Positions 31,750-40,797 of a stretch of DNA of 64,000 bases are shown here, piece by piece (position 1 is the stretch's first letter; each line of letters begins with the position of its first letter). Below the pieces are notes generated by a model. It saw only the letters and a list, made by a program, of their open reading frames with translations. It ran no database searches and was not told the DNA's origin. The stretch spans positions 1-64,000 of the forward strand of contig NZ_AFWV01000003.1 of assembly GCF_000223985.1 (NCBI RefSeq), read 5' to 3'. Both the position numbers and the translations under genes were made by a program. This DNA comes from Thiocapsa marina 5811 (GTDB lineage: Bacteria; Pseudomonadota; Gammaproteobacteria; Chromatiales; Chromatiaceae).

Positions 31750-32640
31750 TCAGACCCTGCGCGCGTCCATCATGCGTTCGATGATGGGCTGGAGGACAAC
31801 CTCCATCGCCATCCCCATCTTGCCTCCCGGCACGACCATGGTGTTGCGCCGCGACATGAAGGAGTCGTGGATCATCGACAAGAGATACGGGAAATCGATC
31901 TGGAGCCGCTCGGGATCCTTGAAGCGGATGATCACGAAGCTCTCGTCGGGTGTCGGGATGTCGCGGGCGATGAAGGGATTGGAGGTGTCGACCGTCGCGA
32001 CACGCTGGAAGTTGATGTCGGTCAGCGAGAACTGGGGCGTGACGTGGCGGATGTAGTCCGGCATGCGGCGCATGATGGTGTCCACGATCGCCTCGGCCGA
32101 ATAGCCGCGCTCGGCGTTGTCGCGGAAGATCTTTTGGATCCACTCCAGGTTGATGATCGGGACCACGCCGACGCCGAGATCGACGTGTTGGGCGACATTG
32201 TCCTCCTCCGTCACGACCAACCCGTGGAGGCCCTCGTAGAAGAGCACGTCGGTGCCCTCGGGCAGATCTTCCCAGGGCGTAAACTGGCCGGCTTTGAGCT
32301 GGGTCCCGAGGCGCGCATTATGGTGATCGGCCTCCGAGTCGCTGTGGATGTAGTAGCGTTGCTTGCCGGTACCGCTCTCGCCGTAATTGCGAAAGAGCTC
32401 CTCGAGGAGGTCGAACCGATTGGCCTCGGGACCGAAATGGCTGAGGTTGCGGTGGGTCTCGGCGGCGCGTGCCATCTCGGCCTTCATCTCGACACGGTCG
32501 TAGCGGTGGAAACTGTCACCCTCGATCACGGCGGCCTTGATGCCGTCGCGATAAAAGATGTGCTCGAAGGCGCGCTTGACGGTGGTCGTACCGGCACCCG
32601 AGGAACCGGTTACCGCAACGATCGGATGCTTCTTGGACAT
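31750..32640 (-). CDS. prk: Phosphoribulokinase
   Basis: 296 residues. The P-loop is 'GSSGAGTTTV' near residue 12. Other family marks are 'VIEGDSFHRYDR', 'YEGLHG' and 'FRDNAERGYSAEAIVDTIMR'. It phosphorylates ribulose-5-phosphate with ATP to make the RuBisCO substrate, so the organism probably fixes CO2 by the Calvin cycle. The length fits the proteobacterial (class I) enzyme. The ATG at 32640 follows GAGGAG. No other Calvin-cycle gene is adjacent. Confidence 0.95.
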   Translation of the reverse strand: MSKKHPIVAVTGSSGAGTTTVKRAFEHIFYRDGIKAAVIEGDSFHRYDRVEMKAEMARAAETHRNLSHFGPEANRFDLLEELFRNYGESGTGKQRYYIHSDSEADHHNARLGTQLKAGQFTPWEDLPEGTDVLFYEGLHGLVVTEEDNVAQHVDLGVGVVPIINLEWIQKIFRDNAERGYSAEAIVDTIMRRMPDYIRHVTPQFSLTDINFQRVATVDTSNPFIARDIPTPDESFVIIRFKDPERLQIDFPYLLSMIHDSFMSRRNTMVVPGGKMGMAMEVVLQPIIERMMDARRV

Positions 32641-32912
32641 AGTCTTCTCCTCGTTCTCTTGAGCTGAGGGCCTCGTCGCGCCCGGTGTTGATCGGGCTGC
32701 GATCGGGCTTGCGATCGGTCCGGGGGCGGATCGGGGATCGAACCCGGAATCGGAATGGATGCGCGCGGGCCGGTCAATCTCGTTTCGCGGCTCGGGATCG
32801 GCGAAGGGCCGAAATGCGCGAAACGATTCGCTAATATACCATGATCGATCCGTGCGGCAGCGATCGCGCAAGCGCGCCTCTGGCGTTCCGACGCAGGCTT
32901 GGAGGGAAGGGA

Positions 32913-35045
32913 ATGAATGGACTGACGAGGCGTCTCGGTGTGTCGAAGGAGCTCACGGGTAACCCCGAGTTTCAGTCGGCTTTGGTGCGTATAACCGCTT
33001 GCCTCCTGGGTGCGCTCTACATCGCCGTCGGCGCCCTGACGCAATACTACCGTGTCGATGTTCCCTACTATCTCACGCTGTTCGCGATCTATCTGGTCTC
33101 GAACGTCGGGTTTCTGATCAGTATCGTGTTGCGCCGGGAATGGCCTGCGCGGGTTTACCTCGGGATCTGTCTGGATGTGGTCGCCATCAGTCTGGCGATC
33201 TTCATCACCCGCGAGGCAATCAGCCCCTTTTACCTGCTCTATATCCTCGTCTTTATCTCCGCCGGGACGCGATTCGGCAAGCATCATCTCGTGGTGGCCT
33301 CGCTGGCGGCTGTCTTCGGCTACAACGTCGTACTGATCGCGCTCGACGAATGGCGTCTGCACACCTTCGAGGCGACCTTTTTCCTGGCGCTCCTCGTGCT
33401 GTTGCCCTTGTATCAGTATTCCTTGCTGCGCAAGGTCCAGGATGCGCGGGACGAGGCCGAAAGGGCCAATCAAGCGAGAGGGGATTTTCTGGCCTTCATG
33501 ACGCACGAGCTGCGCACCCCCTTGACCGGCGTCGTCGGGATGACCGAGCTTTTGCGAGGAACCCGGCTGGATGACGAGCAACGCGACTATGTCCAGGCGA
33601 TCGCCAACTCGGCGGATATCCTCGGCGCGCTGATCGGCGACATTCTGGACCTGTCGAAGATCGATGCGCGTCGTATCGTGATCGAACGCATCCCCTTCGA
33701 TCCCCGCAGTCTGGTGCGCGAAGTCTCCGATGCACTCGCGACGCGGGCGCATTCGGCCGGGCTCGAGCTGATTGCCGACGTGGAGCCCGAGGTCCCGCCT
33801 CGGTTGATCGGCGATCCGCTGCGGTTGCGCCAAATCCTTTTCAATCTGATGGGGAATGCCGTGAAGTTCACGTCGGCGGGCGAGGTTCGGGTTCGCCTGA
33901 GCGTTCGGCCACCCGAGGCCGAGCAGAGCCGCCCGCACCTGCTCTTCGAGGTCCTCGACACCGGGATCGGCATTCCGCCCGAGAAGCTCCCGCGTCTCTT
34001 CGAGCGCTTTCGCCAGGCGGACGAGTCGACCACGCGACGCTTCGGCGGGACCGGTCTCGGGACGACCATCTCGCGCGAGCTGACCCTTTTGATGGGCGGG
34101 GCGATCGGCGTGGAGAGTGCGGAGGGCCGCGGGAGTCGGTTCTGGATTCGTCTGCCCTTGATCGAGGATGCCGCGGCGGTGCCGAGCGCACCCGACGGTG
34201 GGCTCCGCGGTACGAGGATACTGATCCTGGAGCCGAATCCCACTTGTCGCGGTTTGGCTTGTGCCGCCTTCGGTCGCGAGGGCGCGCTCTGCGAGACGCC
34301 TGTCGAGCCTGTCGATGTCGGCTCCGAGCAGATCCGCGGGCACCGTTTCGATCTACTCGTGATCGCCGACCACCCGCAGGGCCGGGATCTCAATGCGGTG
34401 CGGGACCGGGTCAAAACGGCCCTCGGCGAGGCGGTGCCCTGCCTCTTTCTGGTTTATCCCGGACGACGCCCCGCGCTCGAGGAGACGACGGATGCCTGTC
34501 TGGCGAAGCCCTATCTGCGGGAGGATCTCACCGCCGCGGCCGAGTCGCTCTTGGGGCGCGCCGGCACGTCGATGGATGGACAACGGCGAGCCGTGCGGTC
34601 CTCGTCGTCGCTCGGTTTGGAGCCGATACCGGATGCAGCGCGGATGCGTGTCCTCGTTGCCGAGGACAACGAGATCGCCGCCAAGGTGATCACCCGCTTT
34701 CTGGGTAAGATGGGCTTCGAGCTTACCCGGGTCGCGGACGGGGAGGCGGCCTTGGCCGAAGCGCTCGGCGGCGACTACGGGATCGCGATCGTCGATCTGC
34801 GGATGCCCAAGCTCGACGGGATCGGCTTCGCTCGGCGCTACCGCGAGCAGGTGCGCCATCGACCGATCCCGATCGTTGCATTGACCGCCAACGCCTCCGA
34901 GGACGTGAAGCGCGACTGCTTATCGGCCGGTATGGATGACTTTTTGTCGAAACCGGTCAAGCCCGACGAGCTGCGGCGGGTGCTTGAAGCGGCGCTTCGC
35001 GGGCTCCCTGCCGCCCGCCACCGGCCTCCAGGCATCAGCCGATAG
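32913..35045 (+). CDS. Hybrid sensor histidine kinase, RpfC-like
   Basis: About 710 residues. Five to six membrane helices fill the first 180 residues, without a large outside domain. A histidine kinase follows, with H-box 'FMTHELRTPLTGVVG', N-box 'LMGNAVKFT', and G-boxes 'DTGIGIPPEK' and 'FGGTGLGTTIS'. Next is a degenerate receiver lacking a clear phosphate-accepting Asp. A good receiver comes last ('VAEDNEIAAKV', 'IVDLRMPKLDG', 'SKPVKP'). The layout resembles RpfC, the receptor for diffusible fatty-acid signals, but no rpfF or rpfG neighbour is seen. The ATG at 32913 follows GGAGGGAAGG. Confidence 0.85.
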   Translation: MNGLTRRLGVSKELTGNPEFQSALVRITACLLGALYIAVGALTQYYRVDVPYYLTLFAIYLVSNVGFLISIVLRREWPARVYLGICLDVVAISLAIFITREAISPFYLLYILVFISAGTRFGKHHLVVASLAAVFGYNVVLIALDEWRLHTFEATFFLALLVLLPLYQYSLLRKVQDARDEAERANQARGDFLAFMTHELRTPLTGVVGMTELLRGTRLDDEQRDYVQAIANSADILGALIGDILDLSKIDARRIVIERIPFDPRSLVREVSDALATRAHSAGLELIADVEPEVPPRLIGDPLRLRQILFNLMGNAVKFTSAGEVRVRLSVRPPEAEQSRPHLLFEVLDTGIGIPPEKLPRLFERFRQADESTTRRFGGTGLGTTISRELTLLMGGAIGVESAEGRGSRFWIRLPLIEDAAAVPSAPDGGLRGTRILILEPNPTCRGLACAAFGREGALCETPVEPVDVGSEQIRGHRFDLLVIADHPQGRDLNAVRDRVKTALGEAVPCLFLVYPGRRPALEETTDACLAKPYLREDLTAAAESLLGRAGTSMDGQRRAVRSSSSLGLEPIPDAARMRVLVAEDNEIAAKVITRFLGKMGFELTRVADGEAALAEALGGDYGIAIVDLRMPKLDGIGFARRYREQVRHRPIPIVALTANASEDVKRDCLSAGMDDFLSKPVKPDELRRVLEAALRGLPAARHRPPGISR

Positions 35046-35110
35046 GTTCTTGACGGTTGCGCCTGTCATGAAGACAGAGCGGACACCGGGGCCTCGCGCA
35101 AGACCTGCCG

Positions 35111-35189
35111 GTAGGGTGGACGAGCGAGAGCGAAGTTCACCAAGCACCGCGCCGACGCTGGTGGACTGCGCTGCGCTTGTCCACCCTAC
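35111..35189. repeat. REP pair, head to head (GTAG type)
   Basis: The left unit at 35111-35141 is GTAGGGTGGACGAGC...GTTCACC. The right unit at 35160-35189 is inverted and ends GTCCACCCTAC. It is the same family as 4811-4889 and lies between convergent 3' ends (kinase and rnfE). Confidence 0.85.
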
Positions 35190-35228
35190 CGATCAGATCC
35201 CCCGGCGCTCCGATCAGCGAATCGTTCC

Positions 35229-35951
35229 TCAGCCCGCCGCCGGTGCCGCCACGCCCCCTGAGGATTGCGGCGCTGGTGCGGCCTTGGCCGCCCGCACAGA
35301 TGCACGCCGCTTGACGCGCTTGTCGATCAGGTTTTTCAGAGCGATTAAGAGGCCGAGCCCAATGAAGGCGCCGGGGGGCAGAATAGCGATCAGTGCACCC
35401 TGGAATCCCTCGCCCAGGCTGAGGCTGAGGCCGGTCGCGGCGTCCCCGAGCAGAAGGTTGGCCTGGTAGAAAAGGGTGCCTTGCCCGATGAATTCACGCA
35501 TTCCCCCCAGTACGACCAAGACCAGCGTAAAGCCGAGCCCCATGGCGATCCCGTCGAGCAGGGCACGGTCGACACGATTCTTGGAGGCGAAGGCCTCGGC
35601 TCGGCCGATGATGGCGCAGTTGGTCACGATGAGCGGAATGAAGAGCCCCAGCACGAGATAGAGCTCGTAGAAATAGGCTTGGACGGTGAGCTCGACCGCT
35701 GTGACGAAGGAGGCGATCACCAGCACGAAGACGGGCAAGCGGACCTCGGGGCGCACCAGGTCGCGGATGAGGGAGACGGTCACGTTGGACAGGACGAGGA
35801 CCGCCGTCGTGGCCAGGCCCATGCCCAAACCGTTGGTGGCGCTCGTGGTCGTTGCGAGCAAGGGACACAGCCCCAGCAGCGCGACGAGGGCTTGGTTGTT
35901 GTTCCAGAATCCGTCGCCGATGATGCTGCCGTAGGGTTGGGGTGCCGCCAT
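35229..35951 (-). CDS. rnfE: RnfE, Rnf complex membrane subunit
   Basis: 240 residues with six membrane helices. It shares with RnfA the conserved Cys motifs ('GLCPLLATT' and '[10 protein letters not shown]') that hold an iron-sulfur cluster in the membrane. Rnf couples electron flow between ferredoxin and NADH to ion movement. The C-terminus is a long Ala/Pro-rich tail. It is the last gene of rnfABCDGE; its start overlaps the end of rnfG by one base. Confidence 0.95.
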   Translation of the reverse strand: MAAPQPYGSIIGDGFWNNNQALVALLGLCPLLATTTSATNGLGMGLATTAVLVLSNVTVSLIRDLVRPEVRLPVFVLVIASFVTAVELTVQAYFYELYLVLGLFIPLIVTNCAIIGRAEAFASKNRVDRALLDGIAMGLGFTLVLVVLGGMREFIGQGTLFYQANLLLGDAATGLSLSLGEGFQGALIAILPPGAFIGLGLLIALKNLIDKRVKRRASVRAAKAAPAPQSSGGVAAPAAG

Positions 35952-36598
35952 CAGCCCGCCCCTTTTGCCGCGGTCGTCACGCCTTCGGCGGGTTCGAAGA
36001 GGGTCTCGCCCTGTTGTTGGACGTAGATGAGCGTGTTCTTCACCGCCTGGACGATCGCGCGGGGTGTGATGGTCGCGCCGGTGAACTGATCGAATTCGCC
36101 GCCGTCGCGCTTCACCGCCCAGCCCTCGGGCGTCGGGTTCGACAGTGACTTGCCGTCGAAGCTCAACACCCAGTCGGACTTGCGCTCCTCGATCTTGTCG
36201 CCCAGCCCCGGGGTTTCGTGGTGGTACAGCACCCGCACCCCGCCGACGCTGCCGTCGCGCAGCACCGACACCAGCAGTTGGATCGGACCGGCGTAGCCGT
36301 CTGGCACGACCGGGTCGAGGATGACCGCGGTGGGTTCGCCGGCCTTGCGCACGCGATAGACGCGCGTGTTCTCGGCGCCGAGCAGGTCACGCGCACTCAC
36401 TTGGATCAAGTCTTCGAGCGGTTCGTTGTCGAACTGTCCATCCGGGATGATCGACTCGAGCTTGCTTTGCATCGCAATCCGTTGGTTCTCGGCGATGCGC
36501 CCGTCCATCAGGTGGTGGGTTACCGCGACGAGTGCGACACCGGTGACGGAGAAGGCGCTCAGGACGACAGCGGCTAGAATGATCGGTGCTTTCTTCAT
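35951..36598 (-). CDS. rnfG: RnfG, flavoprotein subunit
   Basis: 215 residues. One N-terminal membrane helix leads to a periplasmic FMN-binding domain. FMN attaches covalently to a Thr in the motif 'FTGATITP' near residue 174, and the motif is intact. The start at 36598 overlaps the rnfD stop by 4 bases, and its stop touches the rnfE start. Confidence 0.93.
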   Translation of the reverse strand: MKKAPIILAAVVLSAFSVTGVALVAVTHHLMDGRIAENQRIAMQSKLESIIPDGQFDNEPLEDLIQVSARDLLGAENTRVYRVRKAGEPTAVILDPVVPDGYAGPIQLLVSVLRDGSVGGVRVLYHHETPGLGDKIEERKSDWVLSFDGKSLSNPTPEGWAVKRDGGEFDQFTGATITPRAIVQAVKNTLIYVQQQGETLFEPAEGVTTAAKGAG

Positions 36599-37641
36599 GG
36601 GTTTGCTCGGTTTCCGGTGTGCCCGAAGACCCTGGGCTGGGTGTAGTGGTCGATCGTCGGGGCGGCGATGTTCATCAACAAGACCGCGAAGGCGACGGCG
36701 TCCGGATAGCCGCCCCAGGTGCGGATCACGAACACCAGCAACCCGATCGAGGCGCCGAAGATAAGCTGCCCCGTCTTGGTCGTGCAGGCGCTCACCGGAT
36801 CCGTCGCGATGAAGAAGGCCCCTAAGATGGCCGCTCCGCTGAACAGGTGGAAGGCCGGGAAGGGGTGGGTCGTCGGGTCGAGCAGCCAGAATGCACCTGC
36901 CGCGACGGCCAGCGCCGCCAGCATTGAGACCGGGATGTGCCACGTAATAATGCGCCGCCACAGCAGGTAGACCCCGCCGAGCAGGAACCCGTTCGCAACC
37001 CATTCCCAGCCGCGCCCGCCGAAGTCGCCCCACAGCGGACTGAGGCGGATCTCCGCGATGAGCATGCCTTGATCGAGCTTGCCGCGCATCTCGTCGAGCG
37101 GTGTCGCGGCGGAGATGGCGTCCCACTCGACACCGCTCGGCAGGGCGCCTGCAAAGATCAGTCGCAGCGACTCCGTGAAGGAGACCGCGTGCTCGGCCAG
37201 CATGTCCGGCGCCAGCCAGGTGGTCATGGCGACCGGGTAGGACACGAGCAGGAAGACGTAAGCGGCCATCGCCGGGTTGAAGGGGTTGTAGCCGATGCCG
37301 CCGTACAACTGCTTGACCAGGACGATGGCGAAGAGCATGCCGAGCAGGGTCATCCACCAGGGCAAGGTCGGCGGGACCGAGATAGCGAAGAGCACGGCCG
37401 TGACGACGGCGCTGTAGTCGCCGACCGCGGGTCCGATCGGGCGCCGGCGCAAGCCCATGACCGCCGCCTCGGCGGCCACGGCCACCGTCACGGCGAGCGC
37501 GATGTTGATGAGTACGCCCCAGCCGAAGAACCAGATCATCGCCAGCACGCCGGGCACCAAGGCGAGCAGGACCTCCTGCATGACCCGGTCGACCCGGTTC
37601 GGCCGAGACCCGTGGGGCGAGGAGACGAGCGCGGCGCTCAT
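36595..37641 (-). CDS. rnfD: RnfD, membrane flavoprotein subunit
   Basis: 348 residues with about nine or ten membrane helices. 'YGGIGYNPFNPAMAAYVFLL' and the covalent-FMN region 'DPVSACTTKTGQ' (Thr acceptor) are typical. It forms part of the membrane path for electrons and ions. It starts MSAALVSSP, 111 bases after the rnfC stop, the largest gap in the operon. Confidence 0.93.
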   Translation of the reverse strand: MSAALVSSPHGSRPNRVDRVMQEVLLALVPGVLAMIWFFGWGVLINIALAVTVAVAAEAAVMGLRRRPIGPAVGDYSAVVTAVLFAISVPPTLPWWMTLLGMLFAIVLVKQLYGGIGYNPFNPAMAAYVFLLVSYPVAMTTWLAPDMLAEHAVSFTESLRLIFAGALPSGVEWDAISAATPLDEMRGKLDQGMLIAEIRLSPLWGDFGGRGWEWVANGFLLGGVYLLWRRIITWHIPVSMLAALAVAAGAFWLLDPTTHPFPAFHLFSGAAILGAFFIATDPVSACTTKTGQLIFGASIGLLVFVIRTWGGYPDAVAFAVLLMNIAAPTIDHYTQPRVFGHTGNRANP

Positions 37642-37752
37642 GCATGCACCTTCGGCGACGGACCCGTATCGACCGATCCGGTCGGCGAGGCCGGCGCTCG
37701 GCGGGGCCGCTCGGCTCGGGAGGCGGTCTTGCGGCCATTGTGCCGGCTTCTC

Positions 37753-39351
37753 TCAGGCGTCATCGGTCTCCTCCGCCTTGGCGGCCGCGGCCTTCTTGGC
37801 CGCCGCGCGTTGTTTGGCTGCCTCGATCGCGGCCTTCTTCGCGTCTTGATCGGTCTGACTCTTTCCGGGGCTCGCCTCGAGCGATTCCTTCTTCCGGCGA
37901 AGGCGGGCCTTGCGCTCGCGCTCTTGGCGCTCGAGTCGCGTTTGCTTGGCCTCGTGACGCGTGCGCGCCAGCTCCGCCTTGCGCTTCTCCTCTTCGCGTG
38001 CCCAGACCTCGTTCTTGGCGTATCGATAATATTGAACGAGGGGGATATGGCTGGGACAAACCTGAGCACAGCATCCGCACTCGATGCAGTCGAAGAGGTT
38101 GTAGTCCTGGACCCGATCGAGATCCTTCGCCCGTGCGTGCCAGTAGAGCTGTTGCGGCAGGAGCTTGGCCGGACAGACCTCGGCACAGCGACCGCAGCGG
38201 ATACAGGCGAGCGCGGGCCCGGGGTCGGGGGCTTCCGCCTCGGTCAAGGCCAGTACGCAGTTGGCGGGCTTGGTGACCGGGATCTCGGGATGTGCGATCT
38301 CGAAACCCATCATGGGTCCGCCGCAGACGAGTTTGCGCGGGCGCTCGCGATAGCCGCCGCAGTGTGCGATCAGGTCCGAGACGGGCGTGCCGATACGCAC
38401 CTCGAGGTTGCGCGGCTCGGCGATCGCCCGTCCGGTGACGGCGACGACGCGCGAGATCAGCGGGCGACCTTCGAGCACGGCTTCGGCGACCGCGGCCGCG
38501 GACCCGACGTTCTGACAGACGATGCCGATCCGCGCCGGAATGGCATGCGTGGGCACCTCTTCGCCGGTCAGGATGCGGATCAACTGCTTCTCCCCGCCGC
38601 TCGGGTAGAGGGTCGGGATGGAGCGTATCTCCGTGTGGCTGCGCATGTCCGTCTCGGCGAGGGCGAAGCGCATGGCTTCGAACGCCTCGGGCTTGTTGTC
38701 CTCGATCCCGATCAGGATCCGCGGACCGCCGAGCAGGTGATGCATGATCCGTGCGCCCGCGAGGATGTCGCCGGCGCGCTCGCGCATCAGCAGATCGTCG
38801 CAGGTGATGTAGGGCTCGCACTCGGCCCCGTTGATGATCAAGGTACGGATGCGTTGATCCGGGCCGGGGTTGAGCTTGACGCTGGTCGGAAACGAGGCGC
38901 CGCCGAGTCCGACGACGCCGGCCCAGCGGATGCGCTCGCGAATCTCGGACGGGTCCAGCTGCGCGTATTGCGTCATCGGCTCCGGCAGCTCGCACCAGGT
39001 ATCCTCGCCGTCGGTCTCGATGACGGCGCAGAGCGCGGAGAGCCCGGACGGGTGCGGCACCGGATGGGGCTCGATCGCGACCAGGGTTCCCGAGCTCGAG
39101 GCATGGATGCAGGCGCTGACATAGCCTTCGGCCTGCGCCAACAGCTGACCCTTGAGAATGCGTTCGCCAACGTTGACGACCGGCCGCGCGGTCGCCCCGA
39201 TATGCTGCTGCAGCGGGATCACGAGGCGTTCGGGAAGGGGCATCATCTCCACGGCGCGGCCGTTCGAGAGCGCCTTCTCGTCGGGCACATGGATCCCGCC
39301 GTGGAATGTCCACAGGCGGTCGCGGCGCAGGAGTGATTGGATGGCTGCCAT
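37753..39351 (-). CDS. rnfC: RnfC, NADH/FMN-binding subunit
   Basis: 532 residues. Flavin/NADH-binding part: 'GLGGASFPTSVKL' and 'INGAECEPYITCD'. Two [4Fe-4S] motifs: C-I-R-C-G-R-C-A-E-V-C-P and C-I-E-C-G-C-C-A-Q-V-C-P. The last 100 residues are a highly charged K/E/A-rich tail with coiled-coil character, as in many gammaproteobacterial RnfC. It is the peripheral entry point for NADH. Confidence 0.94.
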   Translation of the reverse strand: MAAIQSLLRRDRLWTFHGGIHVPDEKALSNGRAVEMMPLPERLVIPLQQHIGATARPVVNVGERILKGQLLAQAEGYVSACIHASSSGTLVAIEPHPVPHPSGLSALCAVIETDGEDTWCELPEPMTQYAQLDPSEIRERIRWAGVVGLGGASFPTSVKLNPGPDQRIRTLIINGAECEPYITCDDLLMRERAGDILAGARIMHHLLGGPRILIGIEDNKPEAFEAMRFALAETDMRSHTEIRSIPTLYPSGGEKQLIRILTGEEVPTHAIPARIGIVCQNVGSAAAVAEAVLEGRPLISRVVAVTGRAIAEPRNLEVRIGTPVSDLIAHCGGYRERPRKLVCGGPMMGFEIAHPEIPVTKPANCVLALTEAEAPDPGPALACIRCGRCAEVCPAKLLPQQLYWHARAKDLDRVQDYNLFDCIECGCCAQVCPSHIPLVQYYRYAKNEVWAREEEKRKAELARTRHEAKQTRLERQERERKARLRRKKESLEASPGKSQTDQDAKKAAIEAAKQRAAAKKAAAAKAEETDDA

Positions 39352-39364
39352 GGCAGGGCTCCGG

Positions 39365-39937
39365 TCAGGCTGCCTCGGTCTCCCGCTCGGGCGACGCCGT
39401 GCGGGAGGCGGGCTCGCTGGACGGATAAGGCCAGCGCCAATGGGGGATGTCGGTGGCGATCGGCACCATGTGGATGCACTCCACCGGGCAAGGCGGCAGG
39501 CAGAGCTCGCAGCCGGTGCATTCGGCGGCGATGATGCCGTGGAGTTGCTTGGCAGCGCCGACGATGGCATCGACCGGGCAGGCTTGCAGACACAGCGTGC
39601 AGCCGATGCAGGTCTCGGCGTCGATCACGGCGACCGAGGGCGGCTTCTCCTCGACTTCGAGTGCGGCAGGCTCGCGCCCGAGCAGATCGGCCAAGGCGAG
39701 CAGGGTTGCTTCCCCGCCGGGGATGCACTTGTTGATCTCGTCCTCGCCGCGGGCCAGGGCCTCGGCATAGGGTCGGCATCCGGGGTGGCCGCATTGGCCG
39801 CACTGGGTTTGCGGCAGGAGCGCGTCGATCTGATCGGCGATCGGGTTGCCTTCGACTCGAAAGCGGATGGCCGAATAGCCGAGCAGGAGTCCGAGGACGG
39901 CGGACAGCCCGGTCATGGCGAGGATGGCGGTCAACAT
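39365..39937 (-). CDS. rnfB: RnfB, ferredoxin-like subunit
   Basis: 190 residues. An N-terminal membrane helix is followed by the four-cysteine motif C-G-Q-C-G-H-P-G-C. Two bacterial ferredoxin motifs come next: '[12 protein letters not shown]' and '[12 protein letters not shown]'. It is the contact point for soluble ferredoxin. It lies 13 bases after rnfA. Confidence 0.94.
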   Translation of the reverse strand: MLTAILAMTGLSAVLGLLLGYSAIRFRVEGNPIADQIDALLPQTQCGQCGHPGCRPYAEALARGEDEINKCIPGGEATLLALADLLGREPAALEVEEKPPSVAVIDAETCIGCTLCLQACPVDAIVGAAKQLHGIIAAECTGCELCLPPCPVECIHMVPIATDIPHWRWPYPSSEPASRTASPERETEAA

Positions 39938-39950
39938 GTCGATTGTCCCT

Positions 39951-40532
39951 TCAACTCGACACGAGCCCGGCGAAACCCATGAAGGCCAGAGACATCAGGC
40001 CCGCGGTGATCAGGGCGATGGCGCTGCCTTGGAAAGGCTCCGGGACATCGCCGACCGCGACACGCTCGCGCACCGCGGCGAACAGCGTCAGCACGAGCGA
40101 GAAGCCGACCGCGGCACCGAAACCGTAAAGCGTCGCCTCGACCAGGCTGCGCTCGGCCTGCAGGTTCAGTAAGGCCACTCCGAGCACGGCACAGTTGGTG
40201 GTGATGAGCGGCAAGAAGATCCCGAGCACCTGATAGAGCAAGGGACTGGTCTTGCGCATGATCGTCTCGGTGAACTGCACCACGGCCGCGATGACCACGA
40301 TGAAGGCGATGATGCGCAGATACTCGATGCCGAGCGGCACCAGCATGTATTCGTTCACCAGCCAGGAGGTCACCGAGGAGAGCGTCATCACGAAGGTCGT
40401 TGCCAGACCCATGCCCGCGGCGGTCTCGAGCTTCTTCGAGACGCCCATAAAGGGGCAGAGTCCGAGAAACTTCACCAGCACGAAGTTGTTGACCAACACG
40501 GTGCCGATCAGGATGAGCGCGTATTCAGTCAT
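39951..40532 (-). CDS. rnfA: RnfA, membrane subunit
   Basis: 193 residues, six membrane helices, with the Cys motifs 'GLCPFMGVS' and 'TNCAVLG' that pair with those of RnfE. It is the first gene of the rnf operon. The start [10 protein letters not shown] at 40532 matches homologues; the frame extends upstream to 40616 without a match. The 265-base gap to metG should hold the rnf promoter, but no clear operator was seen. Confidence 0.94.
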   Translation of the reverse strand: MTEYALILIGTVLVNNFVLVKFLGLCPFMGVSKKLETAAGMGLATTFVMTLSSVTSWLVNEYMLVPLGIEYLRIIAFIVVIAAVVQFTETIMRKTSPLLYQVLGIFLPLITTNCAVLGVALLNLQAERSLVEATLYGFGAAVGFSLVLTLFAAVRERVAVGDVPEPFQGSAIALITAGLMSLAFMGFAGLVSS

Positions 40533-40797
40533 GCTCTCTTTGGCTTCGGGGCGTGCGATGGGCGCTTGCTGCGCTCTCGGGTCTCGGGTCTCGGAACGAG
40601 CCGCGAAATGCTGCAAGCGCGAAATCGCCGAAGGATACGCCTCGGGGGCGGTTTGCTACAACACCGGGACTGAAGGGTTATCGGGGAATCGCCTCCGGCC
40701 TCCGGCCTTCAGCCTTTAGCGCAACTGGTGCCTTCTATCGTCGGCACAACCGGGCTGCCCTCGGTCCACAGGCTGCGCTATCCGGTTCATTTTACTC

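Noticed and set aside
36937-39336. 799-codon open frame opposite rnfC and rnfD
   Set aside because: Low-complexity D/R/G/L composition and complete overlap with genuine rnf genes.
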